Source of the DNA: Oscillospiraceae bacterium
Lineage (GTDB): Bacteria > Bacillota > Clostridia > UBA1212 > UBA1255
Length of the DNA stretch: 50,132 nt
Assembly (NCBI GenBank): GCA_015069165.1
Contig: SVJD01000011.1
Span: 1-50,132 of the forward strand
Direction of reading: 5' to 3'
Under the pieces are notes generated by a model. It worked only from the letters and a program-made list of their open reading frames with translations, was not told where the DNA came from and made no database searches. The translations under genes and the position numbers were made by a program. Positions 34,807 through 42,133 of this stretch are shown piece by piece (position 1 is the first letter of the stretch; each line of letters begins with the position of its first letter).

Positions 34807-34893
34807 CTATCTCCTCTTTGGAGGAGATAGTTACTGCGCAAGATCAAAACCTCCACGTGGTGCGCAGTGGGCAACGAATGCTTTAATAATTCG
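34807..34893. repeat. Three consecutive inverted repeats in an intergenic region
   Basis: The first is a perfect 10-bp stem, CTATCTCCTC (34807-34816) and GAGGAGATAG (34821-34830), with loop TTTG. The second is a perfect 8-bp pair, ACTGCGCA (34833-34840) and TGCGCAGT (34861-34868), enclosing CCACGTGG. The third is CGAAT (34875-34879) with ATTCG (34889-34893). No T-run follows the first stem, so a simple intrinsic terminator is unlikely. It lies between the surface protein gene and the flippase gene. Confidence 0.7.
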
Positions 34894-34927
34894 GCTGATT
34901 TGATTAAAGGAGAAATTTTACGACTCA

Positions 34928-36223
34928 ATGAGTACATATAATAGAGTTTTTAAAAATGCATCTTGGATCATTGTGTGCAGAGTTGTGCAATCTCTTGTAG
35001 CATTAGTAATCGGAATGATTTCAGCGAGGTATCTTGGCCCTTCAAATTATGGATTACTTAATTATGCGAGTTCTGTAGTTGCTTTTGCAGTTCCTTTAGC
35101 ACAACTTGGATTTCGAAATGTGTTAGTAGAGGAAATTATTTCACATCCTGAACGTGAGGGAGCAACTATAGGCACCACTTTGGTTATGAGTGTTGTGTCT
35201 AGTGTATTTTGTATTATAGGATGTGTTGCTTTTGTATCTATAGCCAATAGGGGTGAGTATGATGCAATAATTGTTTGCGCATTGTATAGTATTTCGCTTG
35301 TTTTCCAAATGACGGAAATGATACAGTATTGGTATCAAGCAAAACTACTTTCTAAATACACATCCATAACTTCTCTTGTTGCGTATATTATAGTTGCCGT
35401 TTATAAAGTTATTTTGCTTATTAATGGAAAAAGTATTTATTGGTTTGCCGTTTCATATACTTTTGATTTCCTAATTATTTCAATAATCTTATTTGTTTTT
35501 TATCGAAAACTTGGAGGTCAGAAATTATCATTTTCCTATTCATTAGGGAAACAGATTTTTTCACGTAGCAAACATTATATTTTGTCAAGTATAATGGTGA
35601 CGATATTTACCCAAACAGACAAAATTATGATAAAAATGATGATTGGTAATGAGGAAAATGGGTATTATTCAACGGCTGTTGTCTGTGCAGGCATCACAGG
35701 ATTTGTTTTTTTGGCAATCATAGACTCTTTAAGGCCTGTCGTATTTGAGAGCAAAAAAACAGATTACAAAAAATTTGAAAAAAATATATCTTTGTTATAT
35801 TCTATTGTAATTTATTTAGGTATAGCACAGAGTACTGTTCTTACAATCCTTGCAAAACCAATTATAATGATTCTATATGGCGAAGCGTATTTGCCTGCAA
35901 TTCCGGTTTTGCAGGTTATAACTTGGTATATTGCATTTTCTTATATGGGAAATGTAAGAAATATTTGGATGTTGGCCGAAGAAAAACAGAAATATTTATG
36001 GATTGTAAATTTAACTGGTGCATTGCTAAATATAATGGGTAATTTTATTCTTATTTATCTGATGGGAGCGGTAGGTGCTGCGATTGCTTCGGTTATTACG
36101 CAAGCATTTACAAATTTTGTAATGTGTTTGATTGTAAAACCAATTAGACCGACATTTCCTTTGATATTGAAAGCTTTGAATCCTAAATTAATAGTTGAAA
36201 TGTTTAAAATGCTAAAAAAATAA
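34928..36223 (+). CDS. Wzx-type oligosaccharide flippase
   Basis: This 431-residue membrane protein of the MATE/MOP superfamily has about 12 hydrophobic helices and opens RVFKNASWIIVCRVVQSLVALVIG. GMISARYLGPSNYGLLNYASS follows, a signature of polysaccharide flippases. It should move the lipid-linked repeat unit to the outer face for the polymerase at 27053. GGAG at 34909-34912 is about 15 bases from the ATG, a long spacing; the preceding hairpin cluster may affect this. Confidence 0.92.
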   Translation: MSTYNRVFKNASWIIVCRVVQSLVALVIGMISARYLGPSNYGLLNYASSVVAFAVPLAQLGFRNVLVEEIISHPEREGATIGTTLVMSVVSSVFCIIGCVAFVSIANRGEYDAIIVCALYSISLVFQMTEMIQYWYQAKLLSKYTSITSLVAYIIVAVYKVILLINGKSIYWFAVSYTFDFLIISIILFVFYRKLGGQKLSFSYSLGKQIFSRSKHYILSSIMVTIFTQTDKIMIKMMIGNEENGYYSTAVVCAGITGFVFLAIIDSLRPVVFESKKTDYKKFEKNISLLYSIVIYLGIAQSTVLTILAKPIIMILYGEAYLPAIPVLQVITWYIAFSYMGNVRNIWMLAEEKQKYLWIVNLTGALLNIMGNFILIYLMGAVGAAIASVITQAFTNFVMCLIVKPIRPTFPLILKALNPKLIVEMFKMLKK

Positions 36224-36237
36224 AATTGAGGTGCATT

Positions 36238-37062
36238 ATGAATGAATTGCAAAAAATTGAAATGGATATCTTTAAGTGTTTTTCTGAGATATGTGAGAAA
36301 TTGAATATTAGTTACTTTCTTGTGTGTGGTTCTGCCCTTGGTGCAGCGAGACATGGTGGGGTTATTCCTTGGGATGATGATTTTGATGTAGGAATGTATC
36401 GTGAAGACTACAATAAATTTATGAAACTTGCGCCAGAACTTCTTCCAGAAGGGATTTTCCTGCAAAATTATAAAACGGATCCGGCTTTTCCATATGTTTT
36501 TGCTAAACTTAGAAATTCAAATACAACATTTATACAGTCTTTGCTGTCAAATTTAAATATAAATCATGGGATTTATATAGATATTTTTCCACTTGATGGA
36601 TATCCTAAAAAGCTATTTGAGCAAAAGAAGCTTGTCTTTATGAAAAAACATTATTTGCGTCAGCTTAATAGTGCTTTTAATATGCCTTCAACACTAACAT
36701 TAAGAGAAAAGGCTACGGTTTCATTTTTTAGGATGCTTGGGTGCCATAAGAGAACAGATAAAATACTTGCAAAATACGAGCGACTTATTTCTAAGTATCC
36801 TGTTAAAGATGCTGATATTATTTGTAATCATGGAACATGGTATGGTGCTAAAGATTACATTTTGAAGGAATATTACGGAAAAGGTACTGAAATGAAATAT
36901 GAAGGAATTGAAGTGAGAGTTCCTGAAAAATATGATGAATATTTAACTTGTTTGTATGGTGATTGGCGTACCCCGCCTCCGCCGGAAAAGCAAAAAGGAT
37001 CTCATGGTTGTGAAACTTGCGACACAAAAAAAGCATATATTGAATATTTAAAAGTAAAATAA
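36238..37062 (+). CDS. LicD family phosphotransferase
   Basis: This 274-residue cytoplasmic protein shows the LicD core CGSALGAARHGGVIPWDDDFDV, where the aspartates bind metal, and YGDWRTPPPPEKQ near the C-terminus. LicD proteins transfer a phospho-substituent such as phosphocholine from a CDP-linked donor to a sugar. This implies a phosphodiester side group on the polymer, and a nucleotidyltransferase that could make such a donor lies 2 kb downstream. ATG 36238 follows TTGAGGTG at 36226-36233. Confidence 0.9.
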   Translation: MNELQKIEMDIFKCFSEICEKLNISYFLVCGSALGAARHGGVIPWDDDFDVGMYREDYNKFMKLAPELLPEGIFLQNYKTDPAFPYVFAKLRNSNTTFIQSLLSNLNINHGIYIDIFPLDGYPKKLFEQKKLVFMKKHYLRQLNSAFNMPSTLTLREKATVSFFRMLGCHKRTDKILAKYERLISKYPVKDADIICNHGTWYGAKDYILKEYYGKGTEMKYEGIEVRVPEKYDEYLTCLYGDWRTPPPPEKQKGSHGCETCDTKKAYIEYLKVK

Positions 37063-37131
37063 ATTGAAAATTAAATTTTATTTACTTCCATGTGTCGTAT
37101 AAACTTTTACAATTATAGGGGGACTTTAATC

Positions 37132-38301
37132 ATGAAGAAAATTGTTTTTTGTTTGCAAACAATGACTTTAGGTGGTGTTGAAAAGGAACTGATTACAGTT
37201 TTGAAAAAGATATACACTCAATTTGATATTACATTATTTTTACTACATCTTGAAGATGAAGAAATATTAAAAGAAATACCTAAAGATGTAAAAATTAACA
37301 TTTTAGGTATTGATAAGGCTTATTACTATGGAAACACATTTGAGTTGGTAAAGCAAAGAATAAAAAAAAGAAAGATTATTGAAGCGGGAACAATCGCATT
37401 TAAAAGGTGCTTAAAAATAGGTACAACAGGTTCAAATACCAATATCGATAATCTTCCAACTTTGGATGGGAATTTTGATGTTGCAATTTGCTACCATATA
37501 CATTCGCCTCTTATGTTGAAATATACGGCGCAAAAAATCAAGGCTGATAAAAAAGTTGCTTGGATTCATAATGATTTCTATGCTTCTAAGTACCCAATTC
37601 AAAGATTGAAAAAACTAGTTGAAGTATACGACGAATTTGTTGCTGTTTCTAAAAAGGTGGAAGGCGAATTTAGAGAACTTTGTCCGTGGTATCAAGGTAA
37701 AATAAGTACTGCATATAATTATTTAGACGCCGATGAAATTATAGAGCTTTCGAAAGCAACTAATATTGAAAGTGTATTTTTACAACAAAGAGAAGTGAAG
37801 ATCCTGACTGTGGGTAGATTTTCTGAACAAAAGGGAATTGACTTGGCTATTATTGTATGTTCAATGTTGAGAAAAGAAAATTTGAAATTTCATTGGTTCC
37901 TTATAGGATATGGAGAATTGGAAAGTATATATCGCAAGCTTATTGATGAATATGATGTGAAGGATTGTTTTACTATATTGGGAAAAAAAACTAACCCTTA
38001 TCCATATATAAGGAATTGCGATATCTATGTTCAGCCATCTCGTCATGAAGCGTATCCATTAGTTATTATGGAGGCTAAAATTTTACATAGACCTATTGTT
38101 TGTACAGATTTTGATGGTGCTGATGAGCAGATTGATAACAATGTTAATGGTATTATTGTGCCTCTTAACGATACAAAAGCATTGTTTAAAGAAATAGCTA
38201 AACTTATTTGCACACCGGAATCAAGAAAAATTTTATCAAAAGAACTTGAAAAATGGTGTGCGGAAGATGAATTGCAAGAAATTGTAAAGCATTTTGAATA
38301 A
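37132..38301 (+). CDS. Glycosyltransferase, GT4 family
   Basis: This 389-residue GT-B transferase starts KKIVFCLQTMTLGGVEKELI, the G-G-x-E-x-x-L loop of many capsule GT4 enzymes. VAWIHNDFYASKYP is the middle histidine loop, and ILTVGRFSEQKGIDLAI and QPSRHEAYPLVIMEAKILHRPI (EX7E) form the donor site. ATG 37132 is chosen for TAGGGGGAC at 37117-37123. It is the last clear transferase of the locus. Confidence 0.9.
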   Translation: MKKIVFCLQTMTLGGVEKELITVLKKIYTQFDITLFLLHLEDEEILKEIPKDVKINILGIDKAYYYGNTFELVKQRIKKRKIIEAGTIAFKRCLKIGTTGSNTNIDNLPTLDGNFDVAICYHIHSPLMLKYTAQKIKADKKVAWIHNDFYASKYPIQRLKKLVEVYDEFVAVSKKVEGEFRELCPWYQGKISTAYNYLDADEIIELSKATNIESVFLQQREVKILTVGRFSEQKGIDLAIIVCSMLRKENLKFHWFLIGYGELESIYRKLIDEYDVKDCFTILGKKTNPYPYIRNCDIYVQPSRHEAYPLVIMEAKILHRPIVCTDFDGADEQIDNNVNGIIVPLNDTKALFKEIAKLICTPESRKILSKELEKWCAEDELQEIVKHFE

Positions 38302-38336
38302 TGGAATAAATTGGTTATGGATTTGATTAAGAAAAT

Positions 38337-39275
38337 ATGACACATAAAGATAATTGTACAACTCCTATTATCATCACCGCAGGCTCGACTTATTTAGACA
38401 TTGATGCCTACGCTTGTTGTGTTGCAATGGAGGAACTTTTAAGGTTAAAAGGTATTAATGCTATAGCATATTCAAACGCACCATGTAACTACAGTGTAGT
38501 ACAATCTCTTATTAAACAAGGGCAGATAAAAGAAACGCTTCCGTCTGATTGGAGCAAAGATGATTTTAAATATATAATCGTAGATGTATCCGATCCGAAT
38601 TATTTAGAAAAAAGTATACCTCTTGACAATGTGTTTGCAGTGTATGATCATCATGTGGGTTTTGAAGAGTATTGGACAAGCCGTATCGGAACGAAGGCTC
38701 ATATTGAATTTATCGGTGCTGCGGCTACATTGATTTACCGTGAGTGGCGAAAATCAGGATTATATGATAAAATGTCCGTTGATACGGCAAAATTGTTGGT
38801 GGCTGCAATATTAGATAATACATTAAATCTGACATCTGCCATAAAAACTGACGATGATAAAGAAGCTTTTAATGAGTTGTGTTTAAAAGCAAATATAGGA
38901 AAAGATTGGTGTGCATCGTATTTTGTAGAGGTGCAGGGAAGCATTGAGGCTGATTTGAGAAATGCTCTGTTTGGTGATGTGAAAACAATCTGCGACAATC
39001 CTGTGTTGCCGCCATATATGGGACAAATTTCCATATGGAATGTGGCAAGCGTTATTAACAGAATACGGGAGATTAGTGAATGGTTTGACAGTGAGTACGA
39101 TTGTTGGATGCTCAATATCATTGATATACAACACAACTGCAATTACTTCGTGTGTGACAGCTTAGAGCATCAAACAAAAATCGAAAAGCTCTTTGACGTA
39201 AAATTTAAACAGGGAATAGCAAAGACTTCAATATCATATTTGCGGAAAGAAATTATTAAAAGAACTGTGTTTTAG
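38337..39275 (+). CDS. DHH-family phosphoesterase resembling Mn-dependent pyrophosphatase
   Basis: This 312-residue soluble protein has family II inorganic pyrophosphatase motifs: an early D-x-D-A (YLDIDAYACC), a D in VDVSDP, YDHHVGFEEYW and, after them, GAAATLIYRE. A DHHA2-like end shows YLRKEIIKRTV where pyrophosphatases have S-R-K-K-Q. It is more diverged than housekeeping pyrophosphatases, so its substrate may be a related pyrophosphate or nucleotide. It lies 58 bp upstream of the nucleotidyltransferase gene, a reaction that releases pyrophosphate, so removing it would pull that step. The ribosome binding site is weak. Confidence 0.82.
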   Translation: MTHKDNCTTPIIITAGSTYLDIDAYACCVAMEELLRLKGINAIAYSNAPCNYSVVQSLIKQGQIKETLPSDWSKDDFKYIIVDVSDPNYLEKSIPLDNVFAVYDHHVGFEEYWTSRIGTKAHIEFIGAAATLIYREWRKSGLYDKMSVDTAKLLVAAILDNTLNLTSAIKTDDDKEAFNELCLKANIGKDWCASYFVEVQGSIEADLRNALFGDVKTICDNPVLPPYMGQISIWNVASVINRIREISEWFDSEYDCWMLNIIDIQHNCNYFVCDSLEHQTKIEKLFDVKFKQGIAKTSISYLRKEIIKRTVF

Positions 39276-39333
39276 GTCTAACTTTTAATTAGATTTTAAA
39301 ATTAAATACTTAATTTAATTGGAGGAAAATAAA

Positions 39334-39882
39334 ATGGTAAAACTTGGATTTATTCACGGCAGATTTCAATTGTTTCATAATGATCATTTGAGATATGCAT
39401 TGCTCGCAAAAGAACAATGCGAGAAACTCATTGTGGGAATTACTTCGCCAGAAAATGCAAATTTGCTCAGAGAAGAGGTAGATCCTCATAGGAGCAATGC
39501 GGCGGCCAACCCATTTACTTTTTATGAGAGATTCAATATGGTAAAAGCGGCTCTTTTGGAAGCCGGAGTAAAGAGAGAAGATTTTGAAATCGTTCCGTAT
39601 CCTATTGAGCGCCCGGAAATACTTTACAACTACATACCGCTGAGTGCGACTTCATTTTTTACAATCTATGATGATTGGGGATATGAGAAGTTACATAGAT
39701 TAGGAGAATTAGGTTACGGTACACATGTTCTTTTTGATACAAGAGACAAAGCAATGTGTTCGACAGAAATCAGGCAGAAAATTGTTGACGATACGGATTG
39801 GAAACAGATGGTTCCTCCCGCAGTTTATAAATATATAACCGAAAATAATTTGACAGATAAAGTTAAACAAGCCATGAAATAA
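39334..39882 (+). CDS. Nucleotidyltransferase of the NadM/cytidylyltransferase fold, substrate unknown
   Basis: This 182-residue alpha/beta phosphodiesterase-fold transferase starts GFIHGRFQLFHNDHLRYALL, close to NadM's G-R-F-Q-x-x-H-x-G-H but with Asp in place of the glycine. A NPFTFYERFNMV segment and CSTEIRQKI (S-T-x-I-R) complete the nucleotide site. NadM makes NAD+ from NMN, but position in a capsule locus, between a pyrophosphatase-like and a phosphatase-like gene and near LicD, favours a sugar- or alcohol-phosphate substrate. Nucleotide choice (CTP or ATP) cannot be read from sequence. ATG 39334 follows GGAGG at 39321-39325. Confidence 0.85.
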   Translation: MVKLGFIHGRFQLFHNDHLRYALLAKEQCEKLIVGITSPENANLLREEVDPHRSNAAANPFTFYERFNMVKAALLEAGVKREDFEIVPYPIERPEILYNYIPLSATSFFTIYDDWGYEKLHRLGELGYGTHVLFDTRDKAMCSTEIRQKIVDDTDWKQMVPPAVYKYITENNLTDKVKQAMK

Positions 39883-39903
39883 TAATAGAAAGGAAAATTA
39901 AGT

Positions 39904-40635
39904 ATGTTTGATGTAAATACAATTCCTATGTCTGAAAGAGTCCATATTACAAAGAATTTGCTAAGATATGGAATTGCAATAGACCAAGAAACAGGAAAAA
40001 TCGATTACATTCCCGGAACAACTATTCCTGAGGTAAGATGCGAATCAATATATCTTATCCGTCACGCAGAAACTGAGGCTGTTTCAAAACATGAATTTAT
40101 GTGTGATACTTCCAATAATTGCGGGTTTACAGAAAGCGGAATTGAAATAACAAAAAAGCAAGCAGCCGAGCTTGACGAATATAATTTTGATATAGCTCTT
40201 TATGGTCCTATTCCGCGTGTAGTCAATACACAGCTTATTATAATGGAAAGGCCGCAAAAATTTGAGGCTATCAAAGTACATAAGCTTCACGGTATTGATA
40301 ATACAGGTTGGGAATATAAGTCCTTCGAGGATCTTCAGCATAATCCCACATTTATTGCCAGAGAGATAGAAAACAATATGTTTGCAAGAACTCCCAGCGG
40401 AACTTCTTGGGGTATGGTAATAGCGAACTGCGTGGACGTGCTTGATCTCATTAATGAGCAGTACAAAGGCAAAAGAGTTCTTTTGATTAGCCAGGGAAGT
40501 GTACTTCGCGCGTTCCAAATACTTCTCAGAAAGAGAAAGCATCCGTGGGATGATTTTACTGTTGAAGGGATGTATCACGTAGGTGATGACACAAACAAAA
40601 AGAAGAACTACGGTATTATAGATAAAATATATTGA
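39904..40635 (+). CDS. Histidine phosphatase-superfamily protein with altered second motif
   Basis: This 243-residue phosphoglycerate-mutase-like protein has the catalytic SIYLIRHAETEA near residue 45 and a second arginine in YGPIPRVVNTQL. Normally a V-S-H-G-x-x-x-R motif supplies the second histidine near the C-terminus; here it reads LISQGSVLRAFQ, with Gln for His. Activity may be changed or lost, or the protein may bind a phospho-compound. It is the third gene of the cassette, 21 bp after the nucleotidyltransferase and 37 bp before capE. Its substrate is unknown; a phosphorylated precursor for the nucleotidyltransferase is a guess. Confidence 0.83.
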   Translation: MFDVNTIPMSERVHITKNLLRYGIAIDQETGKIDYIPGTTIPEVRCESIYLIRHAETEAVSKHEFMCDTSNNCGFTESGIEITKKQAAELDEYNFDIALYGPIPRVVNTQLIIMERPQKFEAIKVHKLHGIDNTGWEYKSFEDLQHNPTFIAREIENNMFARTPSGTSWGMVIANCVDVLDLINEQYKGKRVLLISQGSVLRAFQILLRKRKHPWDDFTVEGMYHVGDDTNKKKNYGIIDKIY

Positions 40636-40672
40636 TTTAGATATTAAAATTTGTGAGATAAGGAGCTAATTT

Positions 40673-41704
40673 ATGTCACTGTTTACCAACAAAACCCTTC
40701 TCATCACCGGTGGTACCGGTTCATTCGGAAATGCAGTGCTAAATCGTTTTTTGCGTACTGACATTGGGGAAATTAGAATTTTTTCACGTGATGAGAAAAA
40801 GCAAGATGATATGCGCCATGAGTTTCAGGCAAAAATGCCTGATGTGGCAGAGAAAATTAAATTCTACATCGGAGATGTACGAGACATTCAGTCTGTGCGA
40901 AACGCAATGCACGGAGTTGACTACATTTTCCACGCGGCAGCACTTAAACAAGTGCCCAGTTGTGAATTCTTTCCGATAGAAGCAGTAAAAACGAATGTAC
41001 TTGGTACAGAAAATGTTCTGACGGCAGCCATAGAAGCAGGCGTCAAAAATGTTGTTTGCTTGTCTACCGACAAGGCGGCGTACCCTGTAAATGCTATGGG
41101 TACATCTAAAGCAATGATGGAAAAAGTAATTGTTGCAAAGTCAAGAACAATAAGCCCGGACAAGACCAAAATTTGTTGTACCAGATACGGAAACGTAATG
41201 TGTAGCCGTGGCTCTGTTATTCCGCTGTGGATAGAGCAAATAAAAAATGGAAATCCTATAACTATTACGGATGGTGATATGACAAGATTTATTATGTCAC
41301 TTGACGAAGCGGTTGATTTGGTTTTATTTGCATTTGAACACGGCATAAGCGGAGATATACTTGTGCAAAAAGCACCTGCTTGTACTATAAGAACACTGGC
41401 AGAGGCCGTTTGCGAGCTGTTTGGCGGCAATAAAGACAATATAAAAGTTATAGGCATCAGACACGGAGAGAAGATGTATGAAACTCTCTTGACAAATGAG
41501 GAATGTTCCAACGCTATTGATATGGGTGAGTTTTACAGAGTGCCCAGCGATAAGAGAGGTTTGAATTACGATAAGTATTTCAAAGAGGGGGATGTAGAGC
41601 GAAATGTTCTCACAGAGTTCAATTCACATAACACTCAACTTCTTGATAAAAAACAGATAAAACAAAAACTTCTGGCTTTGGAATATATACAACAGCAATT
41701 GTAA
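40673..41704 (+). CDS. capE: UDP-GlcNAc 4,6-dehydratase/5-epimerase (CapE-like)
   Basis: This 343-residue SDR enzyme performs the first step from UDP-GlcNAc towards UDP-N-acetyl-L-fucosamine. It has TGGTGSFGNAV, AALKQVPSCEFFPIEAV and STDKAAYPVNAMGTSKAMMEK, the family's altered catalytic site in which M-x-x-x-K replaces Y-x-x-x-K. GDMTRFIMSLDEAV and HGEKMYETL follow. Together with capF and capG downstream it forms the standard L-FucNAc set, but here an unrelated regulator gene and a gene remnant separate capE from capF. Confidence 0.94.
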   Translation: MSLFTNKTLLITGGTGSFGNAVLNRFLRTDIGEIRIFSRDEKKQDDMRHEFQAKMPDVAEKIKFYIGDVRDIQSVRNAMHGVDYIFHAAALKQVPSCEFFPIEAVKTNVLGTENVLTAAIEAGVKNVVCLSTDKAAYPVNAMGTSKAMMEKVIVAKSRTISPDKTKICCTRYGNVMCSRGSVIPLWIEQIKNGNPITITDGDMTRFIMSLDEAVDLVLFAFEHGISGDILVQKAPACTIRTLAEAVCELFGGNKDNIKVIGIRHGEKMYETLLTNEECSNAIDMGEFYRVPSDKRGLNYDKYFKEGDVERNVLTEFNSHNTQLLDKKQIKQKLLALEYIQQQL

Positions 41705-41716
41705 AATGATAAGGCG

Positions 41717-42079
41717 GTGCAAAAGAATCGTCTTTTTTATAGCAGTGTTAGGCATAAAAAAGTTGATGATTTTGTGCTTTTTGCTACAACGATTTTTATT
41801 CATCAGGAATTTTTAAAAGGAGTGAATTTTGGCGGTGCAGAGGGAGTAAAAGTAACTGACCAAACTACTGACCAAACTACTGACAGAGTCGGTAACAACT
41901 TGGCTGAGAAAAAAATATTGTATCTTATAAAACAAAATCCAAGAATAACACAAGCTCGCATTGCCGATGAATTAGAGGTGCCCAAAAGTACGGTGAAGTA
42001 TTATGTTGGTAAATTGAGCAAAGCACAAAAAATAAAGAGGGAAGGTACCGTTCATAACGGCAGATGGATTGTACTTTGA
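41717..42079 (+). pseudogene. Remnant of a winged-helix (AlbA_2-type) regulator
   Basis: This open frame of at most 120 codons starts 12 bases after capE with no convincing start codon of its own. Its C-terminal half is a complete winged helix (KILYLIKQNPRITQARIADE, VPKSTVKYYVGKLSK, VHNGRWIVL), preceded by a T-D-Q-T linker encoded by 12-base repeats ACTGACCAAACT. The same architecture ends the intact regulator next door, so this is best read as the 3' end of a lost paralogue. A short standalone regulator is possible but less likely. Confidence 0.6.
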
Positions 42080-42102
42080 ATTATAATAATTTGTGCTATA
42101 AT
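42075..42102 (+). promoter_or_regulatory. Promoter before the AlbA_2 regulator gene
   Basis: TTTGAA at 42075-42080 and a consensus TATAAT at 42097-42102 are 16 bp apart. It gives the regulator, and by read-through capFG, a start of transcription inside the capsule locus. Confidence 0.55.
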
Positions 42103-42133
42103 ATAAAACACAAAAGGGAGGGAGAAGCGAACC

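Noticed and set aside
39334-39882. Housekeeping NMN adenylyltransferase
   Set aside because: The glycine of HxGH is changed to Asp and the gene lies in a capsule cassette; NAD synthesis genes are absent around it. It remains a possible activity.
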